Part shown: one piece after another, positions 44,042 to 52,412 of the stretch
How the letters are laid out: the number at the start of each line of letters is the position of its first letter
How positions within the stretch are numbered: position 1 is the first letter of the stretch
Source of the DNA: Roseovarius carneus
Lineage (GTDB): Bacteria > Pseudomonadota > Alphaproteobacteria > Rhodobacterales > Rhodobacteraceae
Direction of reading: 5' to 3'
Length of the DNA: 64,000 nt
Assembly (NCBI RefSeq): GCF_020141465.1
Contig: NZ_JAHSPD010000001.1
Location: forward strand, 1,470,374-1,534,373
Made by a program: the position numbers and the translations under genes
Notes under the pieces: generated by a model
Told to the model about the DNA's origin: nothing
Databases searched by the model: none
The model's input: only the letters and a program-made list of their open reading frames with translations

Positions 44042-45250
44042 ATGATCATGGACTTCTTTCGGCAAAGCGCCGAGACGACCCAGCCCCCCGAGGCCAAGGC
44101 CAGTGCTGCGGGCCGCGTGGTGGCGTGGCAAGGTATGAGCCGCAGCGTCTGGAGCGGGCGGGATACGGGTGCGTTGATGCGCAATGGTTTTGCCGGGAAT
44201 CCGGTTGGGTTTCGCTGTGTCAAGATGATTGCCGAGGCGGCGGCCTCCCTGCCGTTGGTTTTGCAGGATGCTGAGCAACGCTTTGGCGCGCATCCTTTGC
44301 TGAACCTGATCCGCCGCCCCAATCCCGCGCAGGGCCGGGCCGAGCTTTTGGAGGCGCTTTATGGCCATCTTCTGCTGACGGGCAACGCCTATATCGAGGC
44401 GGTGGGCGCGGAGACGGACGCCGGGCCCTCCACGCCTTTGGAGCTGCATGTCCTGCGCTCGGACCGCATGAGTGTGGTGCCTGGGCCTGACGGTTGGCCC
44501 GTGGCGTATGAATACGCGGTGAGCGGGCGTAAGCACCGGTTCAACGTGGCGGACGGCCATCCGGCGATCTGCCATATCAAGAGTTTTCATCCCACGGATG
44601 ATCATTATGGCCTGTCGCCGATGCATGCGGCGGCGCAGGCGCTGGATGTGCACAATAGCGCCTCGCGCTGGTCCAAGGCGCTGTTGGATAACGCGGCACG
44701 GCCTTCGGGCGCGATTGTCTACAAGGGCGCGGAAGGGCAGGGCACGCTAAGTTCGGATCAATACAGCCGACTTGTGGATGAGATGGAGAGCCACCATCAG
44801 GGTACGCGCAATGCCGGTCGACCGATGCTTCTGGAGGGGGGGCTTGATTGGAAGCCTATGGGGTTCTCACCCTCGGACATGGAGTTTCAGAAGACCAAGG
44901 AGAGTGCGGCGCGCGAGATCGCCTTGGCGTTTGGCGTGCCGCCCATGCTTCTCGGGGTGCCGGGGGATGCGACCTATTCCAATTACCAAGAGGCCAACCG
45001 CGCTTTCTTCCGCCTGACGGTTTTGCCGCTGGCGACGCGGGTGGCCGCGAGTATCTCGGAATGGCTCAGCGGGTTTGAGGGGGTGGCGGTCGAACTGAAG
45101 CCGGATCTTGATCAGGTCGCAGCCTTGGCGCCTGAGCGGGATGCGCAATGGGCGCGCGTGGCTAGCGCGAGTTTTCTGAACGACGCGGAGAAACGCGCGC
45201 TTTTGGGGCTGCCCGCGCTGGCGCCAGAGGAGGGCGCGGATGGCCGATAA
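44042..45250 (+). CDS. GTA portal protein (g3)
   Basis: A 402-residue HK97-type portal. NPVGFRCVKMIAEAAASLPL, HPLLNLIRRPNP, LTGNAYIEAV, LSPMHAAAQALDVHN and FGVPPMLLGVPGDATYSNYQEA are family landmarks. It forms the dodecameric DNA channel at the head vertex. An ATG two codons later is possible. The g3.5 start overlaps its end. Confidence 0.94.
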   Translation: MIMDFFRQSAETTQPPEAKASAAGRVVAWQGMSRSVWSGRDTGALMRNGFAGNPVGFRCVKMIAEAAASLPLVLQDAEQRFGAHPLLNLIRRPNPAQGRAELLEALYGHLLLTGNAYIEAVGAETDAGPSTPLELHVLRSDRMSVVPGPDGWPVAYEYAVSGRKHRFNVADGHPAICHIKSFHPTDDHYGLSPMHAAAQALDVHNSASRWSKALLDNAARPSGAIVYKGAEGQGTLSSDQYSRLVDEMESHHQGTRNAGRPMLLEGGLDWKPMGFSPSDMEFQKTKESAAREIALAFGVPPMLLGVPGDATYSNYQEANRAFFRLTVLPLATRVAASISEWLSGFEGVAVELKPDLDQVAALAPERDAQWARVASASFLNDAEKRALLGLPALAPEEGADGR

Positions 45251-45479
45251 GGGTATCCCCGAACGCTACGGGTTCGAAGCGTTCGATTGCGCGCCTGCGC
45301 TCAGGCTGGAGGCCAATGAACGGGTGGCGAGCCTGAAATTCGACGCACAAGCCGAGCGACTGGAAAAGATTGAGGAGGCCATGCGGCTTTTGGAAAAGCG
45401 TCTTTGGCTGGCGGTTTACGGTGTGGTTGGCGCGATCTTGGTGCAGGCGTTTCAGCCGATTTTAGCGGCGCTGCCGTGA
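45240..45479 (+). CDS. GTA protein g3.5, small membrane protein
   Basis: A 79-residue protein with a helical, charged N-terminal half (LKFDAQAERLEKIEEAMRLL) and a C-terminal membrane segment (LWLAVYGVVGAILVQAFQPIL). Matches the size and place of RcGTA g3.5, whose role is unknown. It overlaps the portal gene by 11 bases. Confidence 0.8.
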   Translation: MADKGIPERYGFEAFDCAPALRLEANERVASLKFDAQAERLEKIEEAMRLLEKRLWLAVYGVVGAILVQAFQPILAALP

Positions 45480-45529
45480 CCGGCACAGGCCCGGATTTGC
45501 CCCGAAGGGGGCGTGAGAAAGGACATGCG

Positions 45530-46084
45530 ATGAGCATTGAAAGCGGTTTGGAGAAGAAATTCGCCCGGTTGGGCAAGGATCTCACGGTGACAGACGGCAC
45601 CGAGATCGCAGGCTATGCCAGCTATTTCGGGGATACCGACCAGAGTGGTGATGTGGTGCAGAAGGGGGCTTACGCGGTCTCGCTCAAGGCGCTTGCGGCG
45701 GATGGTCGGCAGGTGAAGATGCTGTGGCAGCACGATCCGGCGCAGCCCATCGGGATTTGGGACGAGGTGTGCGAGGATGCGCGCGGGCTCTACGTGAAGG
45801 GGCGTCTTTTGGAGGCTGTGGGGCGCGGTCGCGAGGCGGCGGCCTTGATCGCGGCGGGCGCGATTGACGGGCTGAGCATCGGATACCGGACTGTGAAAGC
45901 GGCCAAGAATGAAAAGGGCCAGCGGCTCTTGATGGAACTGGAACTTTGGGAAGTGTCGCTTGTGACCTTCCCGATGCTTCCCAGTGCGCGGGTGGGAGCG
46001 AAGGGCGAGAGCCTGATGCGTGCCGATCTGCGTGAGTTGGCGGCGACCTTCGCAGGTGCGCGCCGGGAGTTGGCGCGCATGTAG
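45530..46084 (+). CDS. GTA prohead protease (g4)
   Basis: A 184-residue HK97-type serine protease that trims the capsid during maturation. EIAGYASYFGDTDQSGDVVQKGAY, MLWQHDPAQPIGIW (catalytic His) and IDGLSIGYRT (catalytic Ser) are present. The ATG at 45530 (MSIESGLEKKFARLG) is chosen; the upstream frame overlaps g3.5. AGAAAGGA precedes it. Confidence 0.93.
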   Translation: MSIESGLEKKFARLGKDLTVTDGTEIAGYASYFGDTDQSGDVVQKGAYAVSLKALAADGRQVKMLWQHDPAQPIGIWDEVCEDARGLYVKGRLLEAVGRGREAAALIAAGAIDGLSIGYRTVKAAKNEKGQRLLMELELWEVSLVTFPMLPSARVGAKGESLMRADLRELAATFAGARRELARM

Positions 46085-46119
46085 CGCCTGGCACAACCTC
46101 AACCAAACAGGACCTAGAG

Positions 46120-47313
46120 ATGAGCAAAACCGAGGGAACTTCTCGGACCGGGGAAGATCTGTCTTCAGATCTGAGCCCAGTGGCCGAGGTGAAGTCTGCC
46201 GTAGCGGGTTTCATGAACGATCTGAAGGGCTTTCAGTCCGACATCCAGCAACGTCTGCAACAACAAGAAGAGAAATTGACCATGTTTGAACGCAAATCCT
46301 TTGTGCCGGCACGCCCGGCGTTGGCCACCAGCGCCGAGACCACGGCCCCGCATCAGAAGGCGTTCAATGCCTACCTGCGCTCGGGTGATGATGACGGGCT
46401 GCGCGGGCTTGATCTTGAGGGCAAGGCCATGGGCACCGCTGTGGCGGCTGATGGTGGCTATCTTGTCGATCCGCAAACCGCCGCGACCATCAAGTCCACG
46501 CTCAGTTCCACCGCGTCGATCCGGGCGATTGCCAATGTCATGGCAGTTGAATCCACCAGCTTTGACGTGCTGATCGACCATACGGATGTCGGCCATGGCT
46601 GGGCCACGGAAGCCGCAGGCGTGGCTGAGAGCGATACGCCCACGATTGATAGGATCACCATTCCTCTGCACGAACTGAGCGCGCTTCCCAAAGCCAGTCA
46701 GCGTTTGCTGGATGACAGCGCGTTTGACATTGAGGGCTGGCTTGCGGGCAGGATCGCGGACAAGTTTGCGCGTGCTGAGGCCGCGGCCTTTGTGGGTGGC
46801 GATGGCGTGGACAAGCCGCGTGGGTTCCTCACCCACGGCACGGTGGACAATGGCGTGTGGACCTGGGGCAACCTTGGCTACATCCCCACGGGCACGGATG
46901 GCGGCTTCACCTCTGCGGATGAGATTGTTGATCTGGTCTATGCGCTGGGCGCACAATACCGCGCCAATGCGACCTTCGTCATGAACTCCAAAACGGCGGG
47001 TGCGGTGCGCAAGATGAAGGATGCCGATGGCCGCTTCCTGTGGTCTGATGGCCTTGCGGCGGGAGAGCCTGCGCGCCTTCTGGGTTACCGGGTGATGATC
47101 GCCGAGGACATGCCCGACATTGCGGCGGACGCCTATGCCATCGCGTTTGGCGATTTCACGGCGGGCTACACCGTGGCCGAGCGCCCAGACCTGCGCGTGC
47201 TGCGCGACCCGTTCAGCGCCAAGCCGCATGTGCTGTTCTATGCGACCAAGCGTGTCGGGGGTGACGTCAGTGACTTTGCCGCGATCAAGCTGCTGAAATT
47301 CGCGACCTCATAA
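46120..47313 (+). CDS. GTA major capsid protein (g5)
   Basis: A 397-residue HK97-fold capsid. The first 100 residues or so are the helical scaffold removed by g4 (VAGFMNDLKGFQSDIQQRL). The core begins near KAMGTAVAADGGYLVDPQTA, with EAAAFVGGDGVDKPRGFLTH and PARLLGYRVMIAEDMP typical of GTA capsids. A strong hairpin follows its stop at once. Confidence 0.96.
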   Translation: MSKTEGTSRTGEDLSSDLSPVAEVKSAVAGFMNDLKGFQSDIQQRLQQQEEKLTMFERKSFVPARPALATSAETTAPHQKAFNAYLRSGDDDGLRGLDLEGKAMGTAVAADGGYLVDPQTAATIKSTLSSTASIRAIANVMAVESTSFDVLIDHTDVGHGWATEAAGVAESDTPTIDRITIPLHELSALPKASQRLLDDSAFDIEGWLAGRIADKFARAEAAAFVGGDGVDKPRGFLTHGTVDNGVWTWGNLGYIPTGTDGGFTSADEIVDLVYALGAQYRANATFVMNSKTAGAVRKMKDADGRFLWSDGLAAGEPARLLGYRVMIAEDMPDIAADAYAIAFGDFTAGYTVAERPDLRVLRDPFSAKPHVLFYATKRVGGDVSDFAAIKLLKFATS

Positions 47314-47324
47314 GGGGCGCGGAT

Positions 47325-47349
47325 GGGTGGGGGCCGGGTGCCCCCGCCC
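47325..47349 (+). other. Strong hairpin directly after the capsid gene
   Basis: GGGTGGGGGC (47325-47334) pairs with GCCCCCGCCC (47340-47349): a 10-bp stem with one T/G wobble and a five-base loop, starting 12 bases after the capsid stop. There is no T-run, so it more likely shields the capsid mRNA 3' end after processing than ends transcription. Confidence 0.6.
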
Positions 47350-47431
47350 GAGGCGTGCGTTGCCACTCGAGAATATGCGTTGTCCAGCTGCTCCCTCCGT
47401 CCGAGCAACGCCGGCAGCGCGCGCCTTAACA

Positions 47432-47453
47432 CCCGGAGGGGTCCGGGGTTTTT
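47432..47453 (+). terminator. Terminator-like hairpin before g6
   Basis: CCCGG (47432-47436) pairs with CCGGG (47443-47447), followed by TTTTT (47449-47453). The stem is short, so read-through is expected; it would lower expression of genes after the capsid gene. The g6 ribosome site GGAG follows. Confidence 0.5.
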
Positions 47454-47465
47454 CGGAGTAAAACC

Positions 47466-48065
47466 ATGATGTTGATTGAAGAAACCGCAATTGCGCAGAC
47501 TGCCTTGCCTGTCGACGAGTTCAAGGCGCATCTGCGGCTGGGAACAGGGTTTTCGGACGATGATGTGCAAGGCCCTGTTCTGGAGAGTTTTCTGCGGGCG
47601 GCGATTGCATCGATTGAGGCGCGCACCGGCAAAATCCTGATTGAACGGGAGTTTTCCTGGGAGCTCACGGCGTGGCGCACGGCCTACGGTCAAGCGCTGC
47701 CGGTGGCGCCAGTCAATGCGATTGTCTCTGTAACGCGCCGGATGGCGGGCGGGGCGCAGGAGTTGGCGGGGCCGAGCACATATCGGTTGGATGTCGATAC
47801 CCACAGACCGCGATTGATGCCGATGGGGGCGATGCTTCCGGGCGTGCCCACGGGCGGGTCCGTGATTGTGCGGTTCTTCGCGGGATATGGCCCGATGTGG
47901 GGCGATCTACCTGCCGATTTGGGGCAGGCGGTCCTGCTGCTCGCTGCGCATTTTTATGAATATCGCAACGATACGGCGCTTGGTAACGGGTGCATGCCCT
48001 TCGGTGTGACCAGCCTGATCGAGCGCTACCGCACCGTGCGTCTGCTTGGCGGGGGGGCAGGGTGA
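47466..48065 (+). CDS. GTA head-tail connector (g6)
   Basis: A 199-residue adaptor of the gp6/DUF-type connector fold: VDEFKAHLRLGTGFSDDDV and FLRAAIASIEARTGK are its start; the C-terminal LAAHFYEYRNDTALGNG is typical. It forms the ring under the portal. It follows the two hairpins. The stop overlaps the g7 start. Confidence 0.92.
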   Translation: MMLIEETAIAQTALPVDEFKAHLRLGTGFSDDDVQGPVLESFLRAAIASIEARTGKILIEREFSWELTAWRTAYGQALPVAPVNAIVSVTRRMAGGAQELAGPSTYRLDVDTHRPRLMPMGAMLPGVPTGGSVIVRFFAGYGPMWGDLPADLGQAVLLLAAHFYEYRNDTALGNGCMPFGVTSLIERYRTVRLLGGGAG

Positions 48066-48403
48066 TGAAGGGGATCAACCTGAACCGAAACCTGATCCTT
48101 GAAGCGCCTGAACGGGTGGCGGATGGGGCGGGTGGTTTTACTGAGAGCTGGGCTGAGTTGGGTCGGCTTTGGGCGGATGTAAGCGCACGCACGGGTCGCG
48201 AAGTGGCGGGAGGCACGGCGCGTATGTCGAACACCGCCTACCGCATCACAGTGCGCTCCGCCCCGCATGGCGCACCCTCGCGGCCCCAGCCGGGACAACG
48301 GTTTCGTGACGGCGCACGGGTGTTTCGCATTGAGGCCGTGACGGAGCATGACGCGGGCGCGCGCTTTCTCACATGCTTTGCCGAAGAGGAGGTGGCGGTA
48401 TGA
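48065..48403 (+). CDS. GTA head-tail joining protein (g7)
   Basis: A 112-residue stopper-type protein: LILEAPERVADGAGGFTESW, LWADVSARTGRE and FRIEAVTEHDAG match the phage head-tail joining family. Start ATG 48065 is in the TGATGA overlap with g6. Confidence 0.9.
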   Translation: MKGINLNRNLILEAPERVADGAGGFTESWAELGRLWADVSARTGREVAGGTARMSNTAYRITVRSAPHGAPSRPQPGQRFRDGARVFRIEAVTEHDAGARFLTCFAEEEVAV

Positions 48404-48813
48404 GCTATGCAGCATCGGCAGCCCTTCAGGCGGCGGTTTATCAGCGGTTGAGAGATGACCCGGAGGTGACCCTTGGCGTGGGCGCGGCGATTTTTGACGC
48501 CCTTCCCCCCGGCATTTTGCCAGACACTTACGTCACCCTTGGCCCCGAGGAGGTGCGCGACCGTTCGGATGGCACAGGGGGCGGCGCTTGGCATCGGTTT
48601 ACGATCTCGGTTGTGACGCAGACGGCTGGATTTCAGAGCGCAAAGGCTATTGCGGCTGCCATTGGCGATGCGCTTGTGGATGCGGATCTCAGCCTGAGCC
48701 GGGGGCGGCTTGCCTCGCTCAGCTTTGATCGTGCGCGGGCGCGGCGCGAGGGCAGCGGGCAGCTCAGGCGCATTGATCTCACCTTTCGCGCACGTGTTCA
48801 GGATAGTGCATAA
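48400..48813 (+). CDS. GTA tail terminator-like protein (g8, DUF3168)
   Basis: A 137-residue DUF3168 protein: LQAAVYQRLRDDP, DTYVTLGPEEVRDRSDGTGG and FTISVVTQTAGFQSAKAIA are the family landmarks. It should sit at the top of the tail tube. It overlaps g7 by four bases (ATGA). Confidence 0.92.
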   Translation: MSYAASAALQAAVYQRLRDDPEVTLGVGAAIFDALPPGILPDTYVTLGPEEVRDRSDGTGGGAWHRFTISVVTQTAGFQSAKAIAAAIGDALVDADLSLSRGRLASLSFDRARARREGSGQLRRIDLTFRARVQDSA

Positions 48814-48837
48814 ACCTTAATCATTGGAGAAAATACA

Positions 48838-49251
48838 ATGGCAGTTCAAAACGGTAAGGACCTTCTTATCAAGGTCGACCTGACGGGTGATGGCAATTTT
48901 CAATCCATCGCAGGCCTGCGGGCCACGCGCATCAGCTTCAACGCCGAGAGCGTGGATGTGACCAGCCTTGAGAGCCAAGGTGGGTGGCGCGAGCTTTTGG
49001 CGGGGGCGGGTGTGAAATCGGCCGCGATCAGCGGTTCGGGCATCTTCCGCGATGCGGACTCTGACGAGCGCGCCCGGCAGATATTCTTTGATGGGGAGAT
49101 GCCCGATTTTCAGGTTGTGATCCCCGATTTTGGCACGATTGAGGGCCGCTTTCAGGTCACGTCGATCGAGTATTCGGGCACGCATGATGGGGAGGCGACA
49201 TATGAGTTGTCGCTGGCGTCGGCAGGCTTGCTGACCTTCGTGGCGAGCTGA
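48838..49251 (+). CDS. GTA major tail tube protein (g9)
   Basis: A 137-residue TP901-1-type tube protein: GKDLLIKVDLTGDGNFQSIA, TRISFNAESVDVTSLESQGG and EGRFQVTSIEYSGTHDGEA fit the family. Stacked hexamers form the tail. AATCATTGGAGAAAA contains its ribosome site. Confidence 0.94.
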   Translation: MAVQNGKDLLIKVDLTGDGNFQSIAGLRATRISFNAESVDVTSLESQGGWRELLAGAGVKSAAISGSGIFRDADSDERARQIFFDGEMPDFQVVIPDFGTIEGRFQVTSIEYSGTHDGEATYELSLASAGLLTFVAS

Positions 49252-49255
49252 GGGA

Positions 49256-49576
49256 ATGGTGAACCCTTGGACAGGTGAAGTGGCGCTCAGGATCGACGGC
49301 GAGCGGCATGTGCTCAAGCTCACGCTGGGCGCTTTGGCCGAGCTTGAGGCAGGCCTGAAGGCTGGATCGCTCGTTGATCTGGTTGAGCGGTTCGAGGGGG
49401 GCGCCTTTTCCAGCCGTGACGTGCTTGCGCTGATCGTGGCGGGGCTGCGCGGCGGGGGATGGTCCGGGACTGCTGAGGATCTGATCTCGGCGGAGATCGA
49501 GGGCGGGCCTTTGGGGGCCGCACGGGCGGCGGCAGAGCTTTTGGCGCGTGCCTTCATGCTGCCGGATGGGACATGA
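49256..49576 (+). CDS. GTA tail chaperone-like protein (g10)
   Basis: A 106-residue protein of the gene-transfer-agent tail-chaperone family: NPWTGEVALRIDGERHVLKL, TLGALAELEAGL and RDVLALIVAGLRGGG are its signatures. It works with the next small gene to guide tail assembly. It is not part of the particle by analogy with phage. Confidence 0.9.
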   Translation: MVNPWTGEVALRIDGERHVLKLTLGALAELEAGLKAGSLVDLVERFEGGAFSSRDVLALIVAGLRGGGWSGTAEDLISAEIEGGPLGAARAAAELLARAFMLPDGT

Positions 49577-49779
49577 GCGCGTTTGACTGGCCGGTGCTCA
49601 TGCAGGCGGGGTTGAAGGGCCTTGGTCTGCGTCCAGTGGAGTTCTGGGCGCTGACGCCTGCGGAGCTGAAACTGATGTTGGGTGAGGTGCGCAGCGTCTC
49701 TCCTTTGGCGCGTGATCAGCTGGATGCGCTGATGCTGGCCTATCCGGACAAAACTGGAGAGATGGACGATGGAAGATAG
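49573..49779 (+). CDS. GTA small tail chaperone (g10.1)
   Basis: A 68-residue protein (FDWPVLMQAGLKGLGLRPVE, WALTPAELKLMLG) of the rcc01693 family. It overlaps g10 by four bases and g11 by eleven, the place where phages often make a frameshifted chaperone pair. Here each product has its own start. Confidence 0.88.
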   Translation: MSAFDWPVLMQAGLKGLGLRPVEFWALTPAELKLMLGEVRSVSPLARDQLDALMLAYPDKTGEMDDGR

Positions 49780-50431
49780 CGATCAGCTTGGCGCTCTTGA
49801 GGCGCAGATTGATGCGATGGATGGCAGCTTTGGTGCGGCCACCGATATGGCGGCGGCCTTCAACGCGGAGATGGCGAGGGTGCGCGGCACGTTTGAGCGC
49901 ACGGGGCAGGATGTATCCAGATTGGATCGCGGGCTTAGCCGGGGTTTGCGCCGGGCGATCAAGGGCGCGGTTGTGGATGGTGACAGCCTTTCGGTTGCTT
50001 TGGACAGCGTCGCCACGTCGATGATGAACACCTCGTTTAACGCAGTGGTGAAGCCTGTGACGGATCACCTGGGGGGTGTTTTGTCCTCCGGCATAGGCAG
50101 CTTTATGGGCGGGCTTTTGCCCTTTGCCAAAGGCGGCACATTCGCCCAAGGCCGCGTGCAGCCTTTTGCCAATGGGGGTGTCGTGAGCGGGCCTGTGGCC
50201 TTTCCGATGCGCGGAGGCGCGGGCCTGATGGGGGAGGCGGGGCCGGAGGCGATCATGCCACTTGCGCGTGGGCCTGATGGCAAGCTTGGGGTGCGCGGCG
50301 CGGGCGGGGGCAACCCGGTGAATGTGGTGATGAATATCTCAACGCCGGATGCAGACGGCTTTCGCCGTAGCCAAGGCCAGATTGCCGCGCAGTTGGGCCG
50401 GGCCATTGGTCGTGGCCAGCGCAACCGATAG
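49769..50431 (+). CDS. GTA short tape-measure protein (g11)
   Basis: A 220-residue protein, short because the GTA tail is short. The N-terminal part is helical (LGALEAQIDAMDGSFGAATD), the C-terminal Gly-rich with FAKGGTFAQGRVQPFANGGV and GLMGEAGPEAIMPLARG, the tape-measure end motif. It sets tail length and carries the pore segment. Confidence 0.9.
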   Translation: MEDSDQLGALEAQIDAMDGSFGAATDMAAAFNAEMARVRGTFERTGQDVSRLDRGLSRGLRRAIKGAVVDGDSLSVALDSVATSMMNTSFNAVVKPVTDHLGGVLSSGIGSFMGGLLPFAKGGTFAQGRVQPFANGGVVSGPVAFPMRGGAGLMGEAGPEAIMPLARGPDGKLGVRGAGGGNPVNVVMNISTPDADGFRRSQGQIAAQLGRAIGRGQRNR

Positions 50432-50449
50432 ACAAAAAGGAGAGCTGAG

Positions 50450-51082
50450 ATGGGGTTTCACGAGGTAAGGTTTCCGGCCAATCTGAGTTTTGGCTCGGTC
50501 GGCGGCCCACAGCGTTATACGGATGTGGTCACGCTGGCCAATGGGTTTGAAGAGCGCAATACGCCCTGGAAACACTCGCGCCGCCGCTATGATGCGGGTG
50601 TGGGGATGCGCAGCCTTGATGATATCGAGACGCTGATCGCGTTTTTTGAGGCGCGTCAGGGGCAGATTTTTGGTTTTCGCTGGAAAGATTGGGCGGATTA
50701 CAAATCCGGCGGGGCACTGCGTGAGCCGCTTTACGATGATCAGGTGATTGCTGTGGGCGATGATCTGACCGCGCAGTTTCAGCTGATCAAGACCTATCGG
50801 TCGGGCGATTACACTTATGCGCGTCCTGTGACGAAACCTGTGCGCGGGTCGGTCCGGATCGGGCTTGGCGATGATGAGCAGCAAGAGAGCATTCATTATG
50901 AGGTGGATATCGAGACCGGGCTTGTGACGTTTGGGCATCCGCCCAACGAGGGTGTGCGCATCACGGCAGGCTATGAGTTTGACGTGCCGGTGCGGTTTGA
51001 CACGGACCGTATCCAGACCAGCATTGCGAGCTTTCAGGCCGGCGATGCGCCGAGCGTGCCAGTTGTGGAGATCCGGGTATGA
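50450..51082 (+). CDS. GTA distal tail protein (g12, DUF2460)
   Basis: A 210-residue DUF2460 protein: MGFHEVRFPANLSFGSVGGP, TPWKHSRRRYDAG and IFGFRWKDWADYKSG are the signature. It corresponds to the distal tail ring. AAAAAGGAGAG precedes it. Confidence 0.94.
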   Translation: MGFHEVRFPANLSFGSVGGPQRYTDVVTLANGFEERNTPWKHSRRRYDAGVGMRSLDDIETLIAFFEARQGQIFGFRWKDWADYKSGGALREPLYDDQVIAVGDDLTAQFQLIKTYRSGDYTYARPVTKPVRGSVRIGLGDDEQQESIHYEVDIETGLVTFGHPPNEGVRITAGYEFDVPVRFDTDRIQTSIASFQAGDAPSVPVVEIRV

Positions 51083-51969
51083 GCGGGCTTGATCCGGCGC
51101 TGGAGGCGCATCTTCAGACGGGGGTGACAACGACCTGCCGCGCATGGGCTTTGACGCGCAATGACGGTGTTGTCTTGGGGTTCACGGACCATGATTGCAC
51201 GCTCAGCTTTGAGGGGATGGAGTTCAAGGCGGAGACGGGCCTGAGCGCGCTTGCGCTGAGCCAAAGCACGGGGCTGTCGGTGGACAATACCGATGCGCTG
51301 GGCGCGCTGAGCGATGCGGCTATCCGCGAGGATGATATCGAGGCCGGGCGCTATGACGGGGCCGAGATCCGCGCGTGGCTGGTGAATTGGCAGGACACGG
51401 GCCAGCGCCAATTGCAGTTTCGCGGCACGATTGGCGAGTTGCGCCGGGCGGGCGGTGCGTTCGAGGCCGAACTGCGAGGGTTGACCGAGGCGTTGAACCG
51501 ACCCTTGGGCCGGGTGTTTCAGAAGCCATGTTCGGCCGTGCTGGGGGATCGCGATTGCGGGTTTGATCTCGGTGCTTTGGGCTACAGCACCGAGATGCAG
51601 GCCGCAGAGATCAAGGATCGTCGGGTGTTTCGCTTTGATGCTTTCGGCGGCTTTGATGAGCGGTGGTTCCAGCATGGGAGGCTGGTTGCGACCTCCGGCG
51701 CGGCCAAGGGCCTTGTCGGGGTGATCAAGCGCGACCGGGTGGAGGGCGCCTTTCGGGTGATTGAGCTTTGGCATCCGCTGCGCGCGCCAGTGACGACCGA
51801 AGATATGCTTCGGATTGAGGCAGGATGTGACAAACGCGCGCTGACATGCCGGTTGAAGTTTCAGAATTTTGCAAACTTTCAGGGGTTTCCCGACATTCCG
51901 GGTGATGATTGGTCGATCACGGACCCGGCACGGGCTGGAAGCCTGAATGGCGGGAGCAGGCGGTCATGA
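51079..51969 (+). CDS. GTA hub protein (g13, DUF2163)
   Basis: A 296-residue DUF2163 protein: TTTCRAWALTRNDGVVLGFTDHDCTL, FKAETGLSALALSQS and the cysteine cluster CSAVLGDRDCGFDLG with CDKRALTCRLKF, suggesting a bound metal or cluster. In the RcGTA particle g13 is a hub protein. It overlaps g12 and g14 by four bases. Confidence 0.93.
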   Translation: MSGLDPALEAHLQTGVTTTCRAWALTRNDGVVLGFTDHDCTLSFEGMEFKAETGLSALALSQSTGLSVDNTDALGALSDAAIREDDIEAGRYDGAEIRAWLVNWQDTGQRQLQFRGTIGELRRAGGAFEAELRGLTEALNRPLGRVFQKPCSAVLGDRDCGFDLGALGYSTEMQAAEIKDRRVFRFDAFGGFDERWFQHGRLVATSGAAKGLVGVIKRDRVEGAFRVIELWHPLRAPVTTEDMLRIEAGCDKRALTCRLKFQNFANFQGFPDIPGDDWSITDPARAGSLNGGSRRS

Positions 51970-52412
51970 GCGTGTTTCAAGCGCAGGTGGTGGCCGCAGC
52001 GCGCGGATGGATTGGCACGCCTTACCGGCATCAGGCGTCTTTGCGCGGGGCCGGAACGGATTGTCTTGGCCTCTTGCGCGGGGTCTTGCGCGAGGTGCTC
52101 GGGGCTGAGCCTGAACGCCCGCCTGCCTATTCCATGGACTGGTCCGAACCTGCGCGCATCGAGGCGCTCTGGCAGGCGGCGGAGCGGCATTTGCGGCCCA
52201 AGAGGATGGACGATGAAGCGCCCGGTGATGTGCTGTTGTTTCGGATGCGCGATGGGGCCGTGGCCAAGCATCTGGGCATCGTGGGCCATGTTGGGTCGGA
52301 GGCGAGCTTTATTCACGCCTATTCAAGTCACGCGGTCGTCGAGAGCCCTCTGGGCGCGCCGTGGCGCCGCCGGATCGTGGCGCGGTTCACCTTTCCTGAG
52401 GAGTTGACATAA
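51966..52412 (+). CDS. GTA cell-wall peptidase (g14, NlpC/P60)
   Basis: A 148-residue NlpC/P60 enzyme with catalytic Cys34 in GTDCLGLLRGVLRE and His in KHLGIVGHVG. It opens peptidoglycan on the recipient cell for DNA entry. The ATG at 51966 overlaps the g13 stop; its stop overlaps the g15 start. Confidence 0.94.
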   Translation: MSVFQAQVVAAARGWIGTPYRHQASLRGAGTDCLGLLRGVLREVLGAEPERPPAYSMDWSEPARIEALWQAAERHLRPKRMDDEAPGDVLLFRMRDGAVAKHLGIVGHVGSEASFIHAYSSHAVVESPLGAPWRRRIVARFTFPEELT

